A DNA stretch of 64,000 bases from Sycobia sp. Sy_11 (lineage: Eukaryota; Arthropoda; Insecta; Hymenoptera; Epichrysomallidae): the NCBI GenBank assembly GCA_018907035.1, contig JACCIC010000352.1:77001-141000 (forward strand), in the 5' to 3' direction. The translations under genes were made by a program, and so were the position numbers. Shown here piece by piece: positions 46,437-57,998 of this stretch. Numbering within the stretch: position 1 is the stretch's first letter; the number at the start of each line of letters is the position of its first letter. The notes beneath the pieces are model-generated. The model did no database searches, was not told the origin of the DNA, and worked only from the letters and a program-made list of their open reading frames with translations.

Positions 46437-49400
46437 ATGTTGCCTGTAAGAACATATTACTTAGAAATTCTCTTACGTAGAAGTGGAATATTAACTTCAA
46501 AATTTATTAATAAGTATGTAAAACTTATTTGGTCAAACATTTTTAGTTTTAATAAAAGTGTGTTTAATAAAAAATTTGTAATTTTAGTAGATATTCTGGG
46601 ACAGGAAAAAATTTAATTCAACCAATTCGAGGAAAGAAAGATAAAATACAAAATATTTCTTCATTATTTCAACCAGTAGAAATTAAACCAAATACAGATG
46701 ATATAAATGTTGGAGCTGAACTTACAACTTCTTTAGAAAAAACTGATTTACTGAAAATTCTTAATACATTTATGCAAAAAAATGAAGTTAAAAAATTAGC
46801 TGGAGAATATGGCTTGGATGGTATATTACAGTAAAATTTTGCTATAACTATCAACTCTAAATTTTTCTATTTTTTAAATTTTTATTTTATTAATTATTAT
46901 TCCAGACTATCTTTGCCAAAAAGCATTCAAAAGTTTTAGACAATATTGTGTTCAAACTGAATCTTTACCAGTCGATCTCCATGTAGTAATAAGTGATGTA
47001 CTTCAAGGAGTTGGAAATGTAACTGATATATTTCCTTATTTTATGCGTCATGCAAAGGAAATATTTCCCCATATAGATTGCTTAGATGACTTGAAGAAAA
47101 TTAGTGATTTAAGAGAACCACCTAATTGGTAAATTTATGAAATCCTACCTTATAAATTTACATATTATTTTCTTTTCATTTAATTTTCAATTAAATTTTT
47201 TAAATTATTTACAAATTCAATTTTTCATTTAGGTATCCATTGGCGAGATCTATTACAAGAAAAATTATTTTTCATGCAGGACCTACAAATAGTGGTAAAA
47301 CCTATCATGCTTTGGAACGTTTTATGGCTGCAAAAAGTGGAATTTATTGTGGTCCTTTAAAACTATTAGCTGCTGAAGTCTATAATAAGTGCAATGCACA
47401 TGTAAGTAAGAATTTTGTTAAATATATCAGTTTAATTAATATTTTAATATTTAGAAGTATATTTATGTTAGGGAACACCTTGTGACTTAATAACAGGTGA
47501 AGAACGAAGTTATGCAAAAGATGAAAATAATCCTTCAAAGCATATAGCTTCTACAGTTGAAATGGTAGCTCTTAACTCTGCATGTAAGAAATTTTTTTAG
47601 TTTTAATTACATAAAAATGTATAAAAAACACAAATAAAAATTTATAAATAAAATTTGCTTTAAAAAGTTTTGAAAATATTTTAAGGTGAAGTTGCAGTAA
47701 TAGATGAGATACAGTTATTACGTGATCTTGGAAGAGGTTGGGCATGGACAAGGGCTCTTTTAGGCATTCCAGCAAATGAAATCCATGTTTGCGGAGAAAC
47801 AGCAGCAATTGATTTAGTAAAAATGACATTTATGAATTAGAATTTCAGCAAATATTTTAAAAACATTATTATCAAGTTTATATTAGCATCATTCATTCAG
47901 AAAAAATATTTTCTTAAGTATACAAGTTTCTTAAAATTAATATTAGTTGAAATTAATAAATAATGTTTAATTTGTATTTGAATTAATTAATTAACTAATT
48001 TATATTAAATGTTGTTTTTGATGTCCGCATAACTTTCTGTTAGTAAATTCAAACCAAACTTCCAAATAATTTATTTAGCTTGAATAACTTATTTAGTTTT
48101 GTTGCTTGTTATAAAGTTGATATAAAAACCATTATCTTTTTATATTCTCAACAATTGTTTATTTTTAATTGCATTTTAAATAGATACAGTCTTTATGTTC
48201 GACGGTTGGAGAAAACGTTGAAGTTAGAAAATATAAACGACTAACAGAACTGCAAATTGAGGACACAGCAGTTTGTTCGCTCAGTAATATTAAACCAGGT
48301 GACTGTATTGTTTGCTTTAACAAAAGTGATCTCTATAATATATCTCGAAGTTTAGAAAGACTAAATTTAGAAGTAGCTGTGATATATGGAAGTTTACCTC
48401 CAGGAACAAAACTAGCTCAAGCTGCAAAATTTAATGACATAAACGATCCTTGTAAAGTTTTGATTGCAACTGATGCTATAGGTATGGGTTTAAATTTGTA
48501 AGTACTAAAAAATATTTTATAATTGTTATATAATTAAATTTTATGAATAATAAACAATAAACAATTAATATTTAATAGGCACATTCAAAGAGTAATATTT
48601 TACTCGTTGATTAAACCCACAATAAACAAAAAAGGTGAGAAAGAAATGGATACTATTTCTGTATCATCAGCCTTACAAATTGCAGGTATATTTCTTTCCT
48701 TATTTGGGTTATTTGAATTTAATTTGAATCTAATTATAAAAAATTATATATTTATAAATCGCAGGTAGAGCAGGAAGATATGGAACTCAATGGGAAAAAG
48801 TACATTAAATTTAATACAAATTAATAATCTGTGTATTTTATATACATTATTTGTATTATTAGAAATTTTGTTTTTCTTAATATTTAAAATCTTTATGTTG
48901 ATTAACGAATTAAATATTAATAAGTTACACTAAATGATATAATAGATATAAAATTCTTCTGAAATTAAATTGCAAACTATTGACAGAAAAACTTGACCTT
49001 TCTGTTTAATTTTATAAAAATAGTTTGAAAATCATTTTAGTTCCTCTAATCATAATTTTTTAATTTTGTGTAGGGTTACGTAACAACTTTTAAACCACAT
49101 GATTTACCAACATTAAGAAATTTACTTAGTCAAACACCAGATATCATAACACAGGCTGGTTTACATCCTACAGCTGATCAAATAGAATTATATGCTTATC
49201 ATTTGCCAAATTCTTCTTTATCTAATCTTATGGTAAGAAATACAAATTTAAAACCTTTTTATTCTTATATATATAATATTTTTGTAAATATTTTAGGATA
49301 TTTTTGTATCTTTATGTACAGTTGATGACTCTATGTATTTTATGTGTAATATTGATGATTTTAAATTTCTTGCTAACATGATCGATCATGTTCCTCTTCC

Positions 49401-50365
49401 ACTGCGTGCTAGATATGTATTTTGTTGTGCACCCATCAATAGAAAATTACCATTTGTTTGTGCTATCTTTTTAAAGTTTGCAAGACAATTTTGCAAAAAT
49501 GAGCCAATAACATTTGATTGGCTTTGTCTTCATATTAATTGGCCATTGACCTCACCAAAAAAACTTCTTGATCTTGTTCATTTAGAAGCTGTATTTGATG
49601 TATTAGATCTTTATCTGTGGTTAAGGTAAACAATTTTTATTCCAATAATTGTTCTTTTGTATAACAATTGTAAGTTTGTAAACAAGTATAGTTCTGTTTG
49701 TGAATTATAATCCTTAGAAAATATTATAGGCATCAGAAAAATACTCTTTTACTTTAATTTAAATGTATCTTTTAGTTATCGATTTACCGATCTATTTCCT
49801 GATATTAACTTGGTCAAAAGTATGCAAAAAGAACTTGATGCAATTATTCAGAACAGTATATACGAATTAACTACACTTCTGAAAAATTCAGAATCTGGTA
49901 TATTATATTAGAATTAAATTTTATATTTTAAAGTACCAATATTGATATTGAAAAATTTCTTTTGTTCTTTATCAGGTATAAGTAGTGCTATATCAACAAC
50001 TATTGATGAGGAACATTTTGAAGTAAATACCAAAAAGAAAAACTATTTAGAAGGTATATGAGTTTTTTTTTTACAAATTGAAAATAAATACTGTTTAGTT
50101 CTTTCTAAATTCTTATAAAAAATTTTTAATATGATTTAGCATTATCTGCTAAAGAAGGAAAGTTAACTGAGAAAATGTTAGCTGAAGGATTGTTGACACC
50201 ATCTATATTACAGAAATTACAAAGTGAATGGACAAAGGTAAGTTAATAATTATAAAATAATAATGTTAATTTTATTATAATAACATATATTTTTAGAAAT
50301 TAAATGAAGAACTGGATCTCAAAAATCAGTCGAAAAGAAGAAAATTTACAAGAAAAACTAAGTAG
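46437..50365 (+). CDS. SUPV3L1: SUV3, mitochondrial ATP-dependent RNA helicase
   Basis: Fifteen coding exons join in frame to 751 residues: 46437-46513, 46588-46820, 46906-47128, 47233-47401, 47472-47583, 47686-47816, 48184-48497, 48579-48685, 48765-48799, 49074-49232, 49297-49625, 49776-49897, 49976-50053, 50140-50237, 50297-50365. All introns are GT-AG and 60-370 bp. Visible motifs: Walker A GPTNSGKT (194-201), DEIQ (278-281), [24 protein letters not shown] (384-395), [11 protein letters not shown] (410-420) and QIAGRAGR (453-460), then the SUV3 C-terminal region ([33 protein letters not shown]). The first 20 residues are basic and hydrophobic ([15 protein letters not shown]), fitting mitochondrial import. 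In other animals SUV3 works with polynucleotide phosphorylase to degrade mitochondrial RNA. Somewhat shorter than the human protein at the C-terminus, where the tail is basic ([10 protein letters not shown]). Exon 2 has a tandem tagtag acceptor; exon 9 (35 bp) uses a weak donor, gtacat. Confidence 0.95.
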
Positions 50366-50435
50366 CCTTTTATAAAGAATACTTAGGGTAAAGTTTTATT
50401 TACCCATATACAATTTTCTAAATGTTAAATAATGT

Positions 50436-50441
50436 AATAAA
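50436..50441 (+). terminator. Polyadenylation signal AATAAA for SUPV3L1
   Basis: AATAAA about 71 bp after the stop codon, followed by an AT-rich tract. It is the nearest canonical signal. Confidence 0.55.
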
Positions 50442-50465
50442 TTATTAAAATACATTTTTAGTAAT

Positions 50466-50470
<5 letters not shown>

Positions 50471-50513
<43 letters not shown>
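50471..50513. repeat. (AT)n microsatellite
   Basis: About 21 AT units just downstream of the SUPV3L1 polyadenylation signal. Confidence 0.95.
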
Positions 50514-50518
<5 letters not shown>

Positions 50519-50844
50519 TTTTAAAACAAGATACATAATTTATACCTTTTATCTAATTTGGCTCAATATCAATTTCAATATCCATATTTCAAGAAGAAAT
50601 GACAATAGGGCCTCATGCGGTCCGCATCTGACTTGATCATGTACTTTAAAGTTCATTTCTGCTAAAGTAATGAAGATATAAAGTTTTATCATGTAATTTT
50701 CTATATTGCAAATATTTATTTAATATTTTATTTGGTTCTGTACTTTTTGCATTTGTATGTTTATCTCGATTACAACGTTAATACTAGTATATTATCTTTG
50801 TAGTCAGAACAATATGTATTGAAATTTTTATGAATCTTTATTTT

Positions 50845-51345
50845 TAGGTCGCAAATTTCCGTTATGCATTCATTTAATAATCTTAATGGCCTGTTGAATG
50901 ATCTTTTGTTTCACACTGCGATTTACAGAATGAATGATATTGAAAACTGATAGATTTGAATTCGACATTACTTTAGTTAAGTAGCATTTATACAGATACC
51001 TGGTACGCTCAACGGTGGACTAAACCTTTCATTTAGCGAGAATGGCGTTCTTTGAAGTTAATTTTCTGAGTCCCATCGTTGTTCTTAAATACGCTATTTT
51101 AATTTTTTCTAATGTTTCGACGCGTTTAACCTCTTTAGGAAAGTAAATAAAACTACAATAGTCTAGGACTGATCGAATAAAGATTCTGTAGATATTAAGT
51201 AATGTACTAGGATAGGATGCTCATTTCACTCCACATTAAAATTTAACAATATTTGATCGGTTTGAAAATTTACTTACTAATATATTTATACGTTGATTAA
51301 AGCTAAGCATGTAGTCTATTAAAATTTCCGAAATCGAGCCCTTGT
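50845..51345 (-). pseudogene. I-type LINE fragment (region after the RT domain)
   Basis: On the minus strand one frame reads ILIDYMLSFNQRINILVSKF, then YPSTLLNIYRIFIRSVLDYC, FIYFPKEVKRVETLEKIKIA, LRTTMGLRKLTSKNAILA, a stop, and TRYLYKCYLTKVMSNSNLS. The RSVLDYC and LEKIK-IALR-G patterns are typical of the segment between the RT and RNase H domains in I-group LINEs. It is too short to start or end cleanly. 50514-50844 next to it shows nothing I can name. Confidence 0.6.
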
Positions 51346-51388
51346 ATTTGATTAAATGATTCTATTACATATATTTATTTCAGTTTCC

Positions 51389-51460
51389 CTTGAAACGAAA
51401 GGACAACACAAGACTCACTACAGTACTAGAAATTGAAAACTCTGCAAGTCTTTATGAAAA
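51389..51460 (-). repeat. Copia LTR fragment
   Basis: cgaaaggacaacac...gaaattgaaaactctgcaag matches 57740-57795, the middle of the complete Copia LTR, in the same orientation. It directly abuts the Copia integrase fragment on the opposite strand. Confidence 0.75.
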
Positions 51461-52098
51461 GGTGTTTAAATGGCGTTTCGGTAAGAATGATTAGAACAAT
51501 TACTGAAAAAGTAGATACCTTGATAAGTGGCACTAAATTGAACAAAGTATTTTGGGGGAGAATCAGTTTTAACTGCTACGTATTTAATAAACCGGCCCTC
51601 TATTGATGCTTTAAAATAGTATAAAACGCGATATGAATTATGGTATGTTAAAAAGCCTCAAGTCAAATATTTAAAAGTTTTCGGTAGTACAATATATGTG
51701 CAACATAAAATAAGAAAATCAAAATTTAAAATTAAAAAGATGAATCTTGGATAGGTATTTTAGTTGGTTGCGATTCAAATGGATATAAAATATGGGATGT
51801 AGAATCAGAAAAATTTATTGTAGCAAGGGACGTGGTAGCTGATGAAATAAATTTTTTTAATTCGAGACCAGACAAGGCTTAAAGGAACTGTAATACAAAA
51901 TTCCAAGAAAATTGATTAACGTGATGTTCATAACCAATCGGTAGAGCCTCAGAAATCTGAAATGGAAAATCAAACATTTTTGGAAGACAAATCTGAGAAA
52001 AATGAATCAGATGAACCAGATTCGAAAATAGACAGAAATTCAAATGAAAATTGGAACAAGTATAATAAATCTTTAATAGAAATAGATAATTGCAATAT
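51461..52098 (+). pseudogene. Copia (host copy) integrase fragment
   Basis: Plus-strand code: NGVSVRMIRTITEKVDTLIS, GTKLNKVFWG, then after a frameshift WIGILVGCDSNGYKIWDVES, EKFIVARDVVADEINFF, and an acidic linker DKSEKNESDEPDSKIDRN-like. It ends at 52098, exactly where the terminal bases of a Copia LTR in the opposite orientation begin (tgaatttttattaaat). The rest of this copy resumes at 57999. Multiple stops. Confidence 0.8.
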
Positions 52099-52196
52099 TG
52101 AATTTTTATTAAATATAGTAGGTGGAATGTTAAAATAAAGATACACGAAATAATCTTTTAACAAGAACTTTATTTCAAACGAGAAAAGAAAAAACC

Positions 52197-55149
52197 TTTT
52201 TTTTTTTTTTTTTATAAATGCTTTTTATTCAAGAAAATTATATACATATACAGGATGGTGAAAAAACATAACAAAAACCAAAATACATATTATTAATAGT
52301 AAAAATGGTGGCATAGAATAAAAGCTACACTCGTTACAATAAGCTTAATATTAATTACATTTGTAGAGACTTATAGATATAGTTGTCGCTAATTACAATA
52401 TAATTATTAGATAAGTGTGTCGCTAGAAAAAGTTGATTCGTAAAGAAAAGGAGAAAAACTAGCTGTACTAATTTATGATTTTAACAAAAAAAAAAGAAAA
52501 TAGAGAACAAACGAAAAGAAAGATTTTATTCTAAGTATATTATTACAACATATCATTTTAGACGCTAAGCTCTTATACAGGGACTTAATACTGTTTAATT
52601 TTGCTTGCTTGCATGAGTTTTTAGTTGTATTTAAATCTTCGCATAGTGGTGGCGTCTCTCGCCGTGATTTTTGTTGAAAATCTCAACGGCATTTTGTCAT
52701 TATATTTATATATACACTTGTTACTAATTCTTCTAGGTATATGGTATATAATCGGGATACCTTTACGGTTCACTATATAATTATTTTTGTCCAGAATTTT
52801 GAATTCGTTTACTGATGCGTAGCCTTTATTTATTTTTGTTAAAGATTCTGCCTCATTTGGCTCGTGGATTTTTTTAAGCAAATGGTTGTTGACGTTAACT
52901 ATTGATTTTACATAATTCCTAATTAATTTAATGATAAAGATATCGATTCTAATTATTTTGGCTTTAGTATATAATTTAAAGTTTGATATCCATTTTTTAT
53001 ATGGGTCTGTATATACCCGATACATTTTTAAGCAGCGCCTTAGCATTTTTCTTTCAAACATTCTTAACTTTTCCATTAAATTCGGGCTGATGTTGAACCA
53101 TGTCGGACATGAGTAGGTTAGTATGGGTCTTATTAGGCTTAGATATGTAACAACTTTTGCTTTTTCATTGATAGGCGAGTAATAAATGTTATATATTTTG
53201 TTAAAAGTGTTGTTTGCTTTTTCGATTTGTGTGTTTACATGCGCGCTGAACCTAAGCAAGTCATCTAGTTGGACGCCCAAGTATCTTACTTGTCTTTTAT
53301 GTGGTATAGTTAAGTTGTCGTCTTTTATGCTGAAGAATCTCCAGTTGTTTTTGATGTTTTTAGGCGTCCTATTGTTAATTGGGTTACGGAATAAGATAGT
53401 CTCGCATTTACTGGGATTTATCTCTAGGTTCCAATTACTGTAGTACTTTTTAATACTATTGTATAGTAACTGCAGTTTAGCCTCCGCGTGGAATACAGTT
53501 TTATTGGCTGTGTATATTATGAGGTCATCCGCGAACGCTATTGAATACGAGTTTTTTTCGATGTCGCGATTGTTTATTTTCAAGATCTCGCTGTTGAAGA
53601 TATTGAACAGTGTTGGGGAATTTACTGTTCCTTGTTGGAGCCCTCTAGTAATGGTGTACTTTTCTTTAGAATCCTTGAAGTTAAAATTGATATGGAATTT
53701 TTTATGAGTTATCATGTTATAGATGGATTTTGTTAAATGTAGTGGGAAATTATAGTTGTTAATTTTGTAGATTAGGGCTTCTAGCCAAACACTATCAAAG
53801 GCTTTTTGTATGTCTATTAAGCATGCGGCTATAACCTCACTTTTGGCCATGTGGCTATTTATGTTTGTCAACAGTAGATTAATTGCATGTGTGGTTGAAT
53901 GTTTTTTTTTTTAAACCAAATTGATTAGCAGGGATAATTTTGTAAGTATTGCAGTGGTTTATAATGCTTCTATTTAATATTTTTTCAAAAATTTTGCTTA
54001 TGACCGGTAGCAGGCTAATAGGTCTTAGATTGTTGAGTGTGTTTGCTTGTGTTGGTTTTTTTTTTAATATGATTGTGCGAGCTGTTTTCCATTGATTGGG
54101 GAAGTGGCTATTGTTTAATAAGTTGTTGAATAAAATGATGTACATTTTTAAGATCTTCTCTGGAATATTTTTTAATACTATGTTTGGTATTTTATCGATA
54201 CCATGATATAATATGATGTTTTGTTTTTCATGTTTTTGAGGATTTGTGATACTTCTTTCAGGTTTGTGAATGTTTTTGATTCATCGTGCCTTGGGTTAGA
54301 TGCTGGATTGTTAATATTAAATTGTGTTAATGAAGGTAATGAATTAAATTGGTTTTTCAGCATGGTTAGTTTGTTATTAATTGTTTTATTGTATGGTAGA
54401 TTGTATGTGTTGTTTAATGTATTTATTTTGTGAAAGTGTGTGCCTATGATGGATGCTATAGTGTGTTGGTTGCTAACAAAAAGAGTGTTGTTAGGTAGGT
54501 TTTTAAAATCATTTGTGTCTATTTCATTTAGTTTACAGTTATGGTTTTTTAACGTGTTCCATTCATTTTTGTTTAGTATTAGGTGATCTATGTTATTATT
54601 TTTATTTCTTTTGAACAGTTTGTTTATATTGGGGAAAAAATTCGCTGATTCTTTATAATTTATGTTTTTTAATGTGCTTGACCATTGTTTATTAGCTTCT
54701 TTTTTAAATTCACTATTGATTTGGCTTTTAATTAGTGATAATGTGTTGTTTAAACTAAGTATTTCTGATAAGTCTGATCTATTATTTCTATTTTTCAGGT
54801 TGTGTAACATTGTTAGGATTCTGCTTTTATCTTTACGGAGCTTCATAATTTTTTTATTGACTAACTTGTTAGTGGGGTTGTAAACTTTCGCTTTTGGGGC
54901 CAAGGTGTTAATTGCCTGTGTGATTGTGTTTTGCAAGGTATCTATGTGTTGTTCAATTTCATCATTATTCAGATTGCTGTATGCGTTTACTTGTAAGTTA
55001 CAGTTAGAGTTTAGATATTTGTGAAATTTTTTCCAGTTTATGTTTTTTATTATGATTCTATTTTCATGGGTTATTGGACTTAAAGCGTTTTTTAGTATTA
55101 ATGTCAGCTCTATTGCTTTGTGATCACTATCGTAGTTGAGAGTTGTTAT
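52197..55149 (-). mobile_element. Jockey-type LINE, 5'-truncated
   Basis: The T-run at 52197-52213 is the poly(A) tail. Reading on the minus strand from 55149: the end of the endonuclease (LNYDSDHKAIEL, with the SDH landmark), a linker (54936-54178), then RT: TARTIILKKKPTQANTLNNL, RPISLLPVISKIFEKILN near 54020, PANQFGLKKK, then in another frame AACLIDIQKAFDSVW near 53820, TITRGLQQGTVNSPTLFNIF, the active site YSIAFADDLIIYTA near 53530, and RQVRYLGVQLDDLLRF. The 416-codon part 53871-52621 is open; frameshifts separate it from upstream parts (near 53875 and 54160). No zinc knuckle or RNase H follows, as in Jockey elements. Confidence 0.85.
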
Positions 55150-57505
55150 TTAGTTAGACTTATTCAAATTTTCATTTGAATTTCTGTCTATTTTCGAATC
55201 TGGTTCATCTGATTCATTTTTCTCAGATTGGTCTTCCAGAAATTTTTCTGATTTTTCATTATCAGATTTCTGAAGCTCTACTGATTTGTTACGAACATCA
55301 CATTCATCAGTTTTCTTGGAATTTTGTATTACAATTATTTCAAGCCTCATTTCTGGTCTCGAATTCAAAAAATTAATTTCATCAGCTATGACGTCCCTTG
55401 CTACAATAAATTTTTCTAATTCTACATCACATATTTTATAGCCATTTGAATCGTAACCTACTAAAATACCTTTCCAAGATTTATCCTCAAATTTTGTTTT
55501 TCTTATTTTATTATGCACATATATTGTACTACCGAAAACTTTTAAATATTTTACTTGAGGTTTTTTACCATGCCATAACTCATATCGTGTTTTATACTGT
55601 TTAAATCATTAGTATGGGTTCGATTTATCAAATACGTAGCAGTTAAAACTGCTTCACCCCAAAATACTTTGTTTAGTTTAGCCCCACTTATCAAGGTACG
55701 TGCTTTTTCAGTAATTGTTCTAATCATTCTTTCTGAAACACCATTTAATGATGGAGAATGAGGAACTGTTAAATGATAGCTGATTCCATTATCTTTGCAA
55801 TAATCCTTCATTTCATTCGATAAATACTCTCTACCATTATCACAATATAAATTTACTATTTTTAAATTAAAATGAGTTTGACTTTTTTTTGTAAAGTCTT
55901 TGAAAACAGAAAATACATCTGACTTGAATGCTATTAAACATGTAACGCCATAGTGCGTAAATTCATCTACAAAGAATACAAAATAATTTTTACCATCTAT
56001 TGTCGAAGGAGTGATTGGTCCGCAAACGTCTAAATAAATAATAAAAAGTGGTCTTTTTACACGATCTTTATTTTTTTTTCTGAAAAGGTTATCTTGCTTG
56101 ATTGTCAAAAATACAAGTTTCATAAACATTATCATTGGTAGAACATTATCAATTAATTTAATATCATCGACCATCTTATTATTTTTCATTTCAATAAATT
56201 TCGATTTGCCCATATGTCCAAGTCTTTAAAAATAAACTATAATTATTGTTTATCACACTATAAACTCTTTTATTATATAATTTATTAATAATGAATTCTA
56301 TATGAATCAAATTATTTATGGGCTTACCGATAAAAATTATTTTATCATTTTTAGTAACTTTAACTCTATTTGGATTGAAGTGAATACTCATCTGTGCTTT
56401 CTGCATCTTGCTGACAGATAGTAAATTTTGCGGCACCTCTGGACAATATAAGACGTCCTCCAGAACACCTTCAATTCCGTCTTTACTAGTAATATGCAGG
56501 ATACCTCTTTTAACTGCACTAATGTAGGTTTCGTTTTTTGCGATGTTTATTTTCAAAGGAGGATTCAATATCGTATAATTACTGTACATCGAATCATCAT
56601 TAATAATATGATCCGGTGCACCGGAATCCAATAAGAAACCAACGTAATTTGTGCTATTCTCCTTAAAAACATTTCCAGCCAAAAAAAGCAAAACCATTTG
56701 CATTTTTAATTTGAGGCTTTGCATCCGCACACTGTATAGTTTTATTATCTCCTAAATATTGTTGTTGATTCTTCTTAAAAAATCTGCAATCCTTTATTAG
56801 ATGATTACTTCTGCCACATTGGAAACATTTTAATTTCTTTATTATTTTCTTATTTTTATTTCTATTGGCTTTGGCTTTAAACATTTTATTTTTACAAGTC
56901 GCTGATCCTCCATCAGCTAAAAGAATTTTTTTTATTTATATCATCACTATCATTTTTTAGTTTAATTTCGTGATCCAATAATCTGGTTTTCACGAAAGCC
57001 AAAGTTATATTGTCTTCTGACAAAGCCTCAATCGCAGTGATAATACCATCATATATATTAGGCAATGATAATAATAAATGTGACACTTTGTCCATTTCCT
57101 CCAGTCTTGCGTCTGCAGCATGTAATTCTGAAATTAAGTCGTTAAAAGTTGTAAAATTAATGGGACATCTCCTTGTAGTTTCAGACTCAGCAATTGTTTC
57201 CGAATTTCTAATTGCGTTGCCAGACTTTTTCTCTCATAAACTATATCTAGATTTTGGAGAACTGTTTTCGCCGTATCATTGGCTTTCACGAAACCCAAAA
57301 GAGAATTCGACAGATACTCCACTATTACACCTTTTGCAATTCGTTCACACTTTTTCCATTCTTCTGTCATTACTGCAGGGACTTGCTCATCAAGTACGTG
57401 CAACAGATCAAGTTCAGAAAGAAGAGATCGAATTCTAAACTTCCACACACTATATTTTTCGCCGTTAAAAGGTTTAATATTCCTTTTTGTTTTAATGGAT
57501 TCCAT
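55150..57505 (-). pseudogene. Copia gag-protease-integrase (guest copy)
   Basis: Gag starts at the ATG ending at 57505 (MESIKTKRNIKPFNGEKYSV), shifts frame near 57134, and continues [20 protein letters not shown] and [22 protein letters not shown]2CX4HX4C knuckle, CFQCGRSNHLIKDC, lies near 56825. The protease reads VGFLLDSGAPDHIIND near 56625. Integrase: PLFIIYLDVCGPITPSTIDG near 56050, VNLYCDNGREYLSNEM near 55840, SPSLNGVSERMIRTITEKA near 55740, giving the three catalytic acidic residues. A GKVL-type tail reads WKGILVGYDSNGYKICDVEL before an acidic linker ending at 55150. Frameshifts near 57134, 56900, 56215 and 55550. Better preserved than the host copy. Confidence 0.85.
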
Positions 57506-57998
57506 TTTTTACCTACTAGAAAAAAACTGTTTTTTTGTTGTATTTGACAGTTTTATTTTATTACTAGATTACACTATACACAAAATCATGGAAAGTTTAT
57601 TCGCGAAATCTCGGCTGATAACCTATGGAATTTTTATTAAATATAGTAGGTGGAATGTTAAAATAAAGATACACGAAATAATCTTTTCACATGAACTTTA
57701 TTTCAAACGAGAAAAGAAAAGACCTCTGTTCAAACGAAAGGACAACGCAAAAAAAACTAACTGCGGTACTCGAAATTGAAAACTCTGCAAGCGCTTGTGA
57801 GAAACTTAAAACCTATAAAAACGCATCAGGCATCTAGGCAATAAACTCATAAATCATTTGCCGCGCAGGGCAGCAAAGACGCAGATCGTAATAAGACCCA
57901 GCGGACACATATGTTTACATCCTTTTACTATACTCTCCAATATTTAGTTTTAAGTATTTTTTGCTTTATTATTTATAGAAGGCTCAAATAATCTAACA

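Larger units (their letters stand above)
52099..57998 (-). mobile_element. Copia (guest copy), inserted antisense in another Copia
   Basis: Minus-strand element. The 5' LTR is 57998-57626 (373 bp, TGTTAGAT...AATTCCA), followed by a possible primer site (taggttatcagcc) at 57625-57613. Gag-pol occupies 57505-55150, and a piece of 3' LTR survives at 52196-52099. RT and RNase H are missing, and their place is taken by a Jockey-type LINE (52197-55149). The complete LTR matches that of the host copy at 59671-60035 with moderate divergence, so both belong to one family. Confidence 0.75.

Noticed and set aside
46669..46854. Minus-strand open frame across SUPV3L1 exon 2
   Set aside because: It is a shadow of the exon on the other strand; the plus-strand exon has splice sites and homology.
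47830..48183. Possible premature end of SUPV3L1 after exon 6 (in-frame TAG at 47838)
   Set aside because: A GT donor at 47817 and an acceptor at 48183 join exon 6 to exon 7 in frame and restore the conserved motif order.
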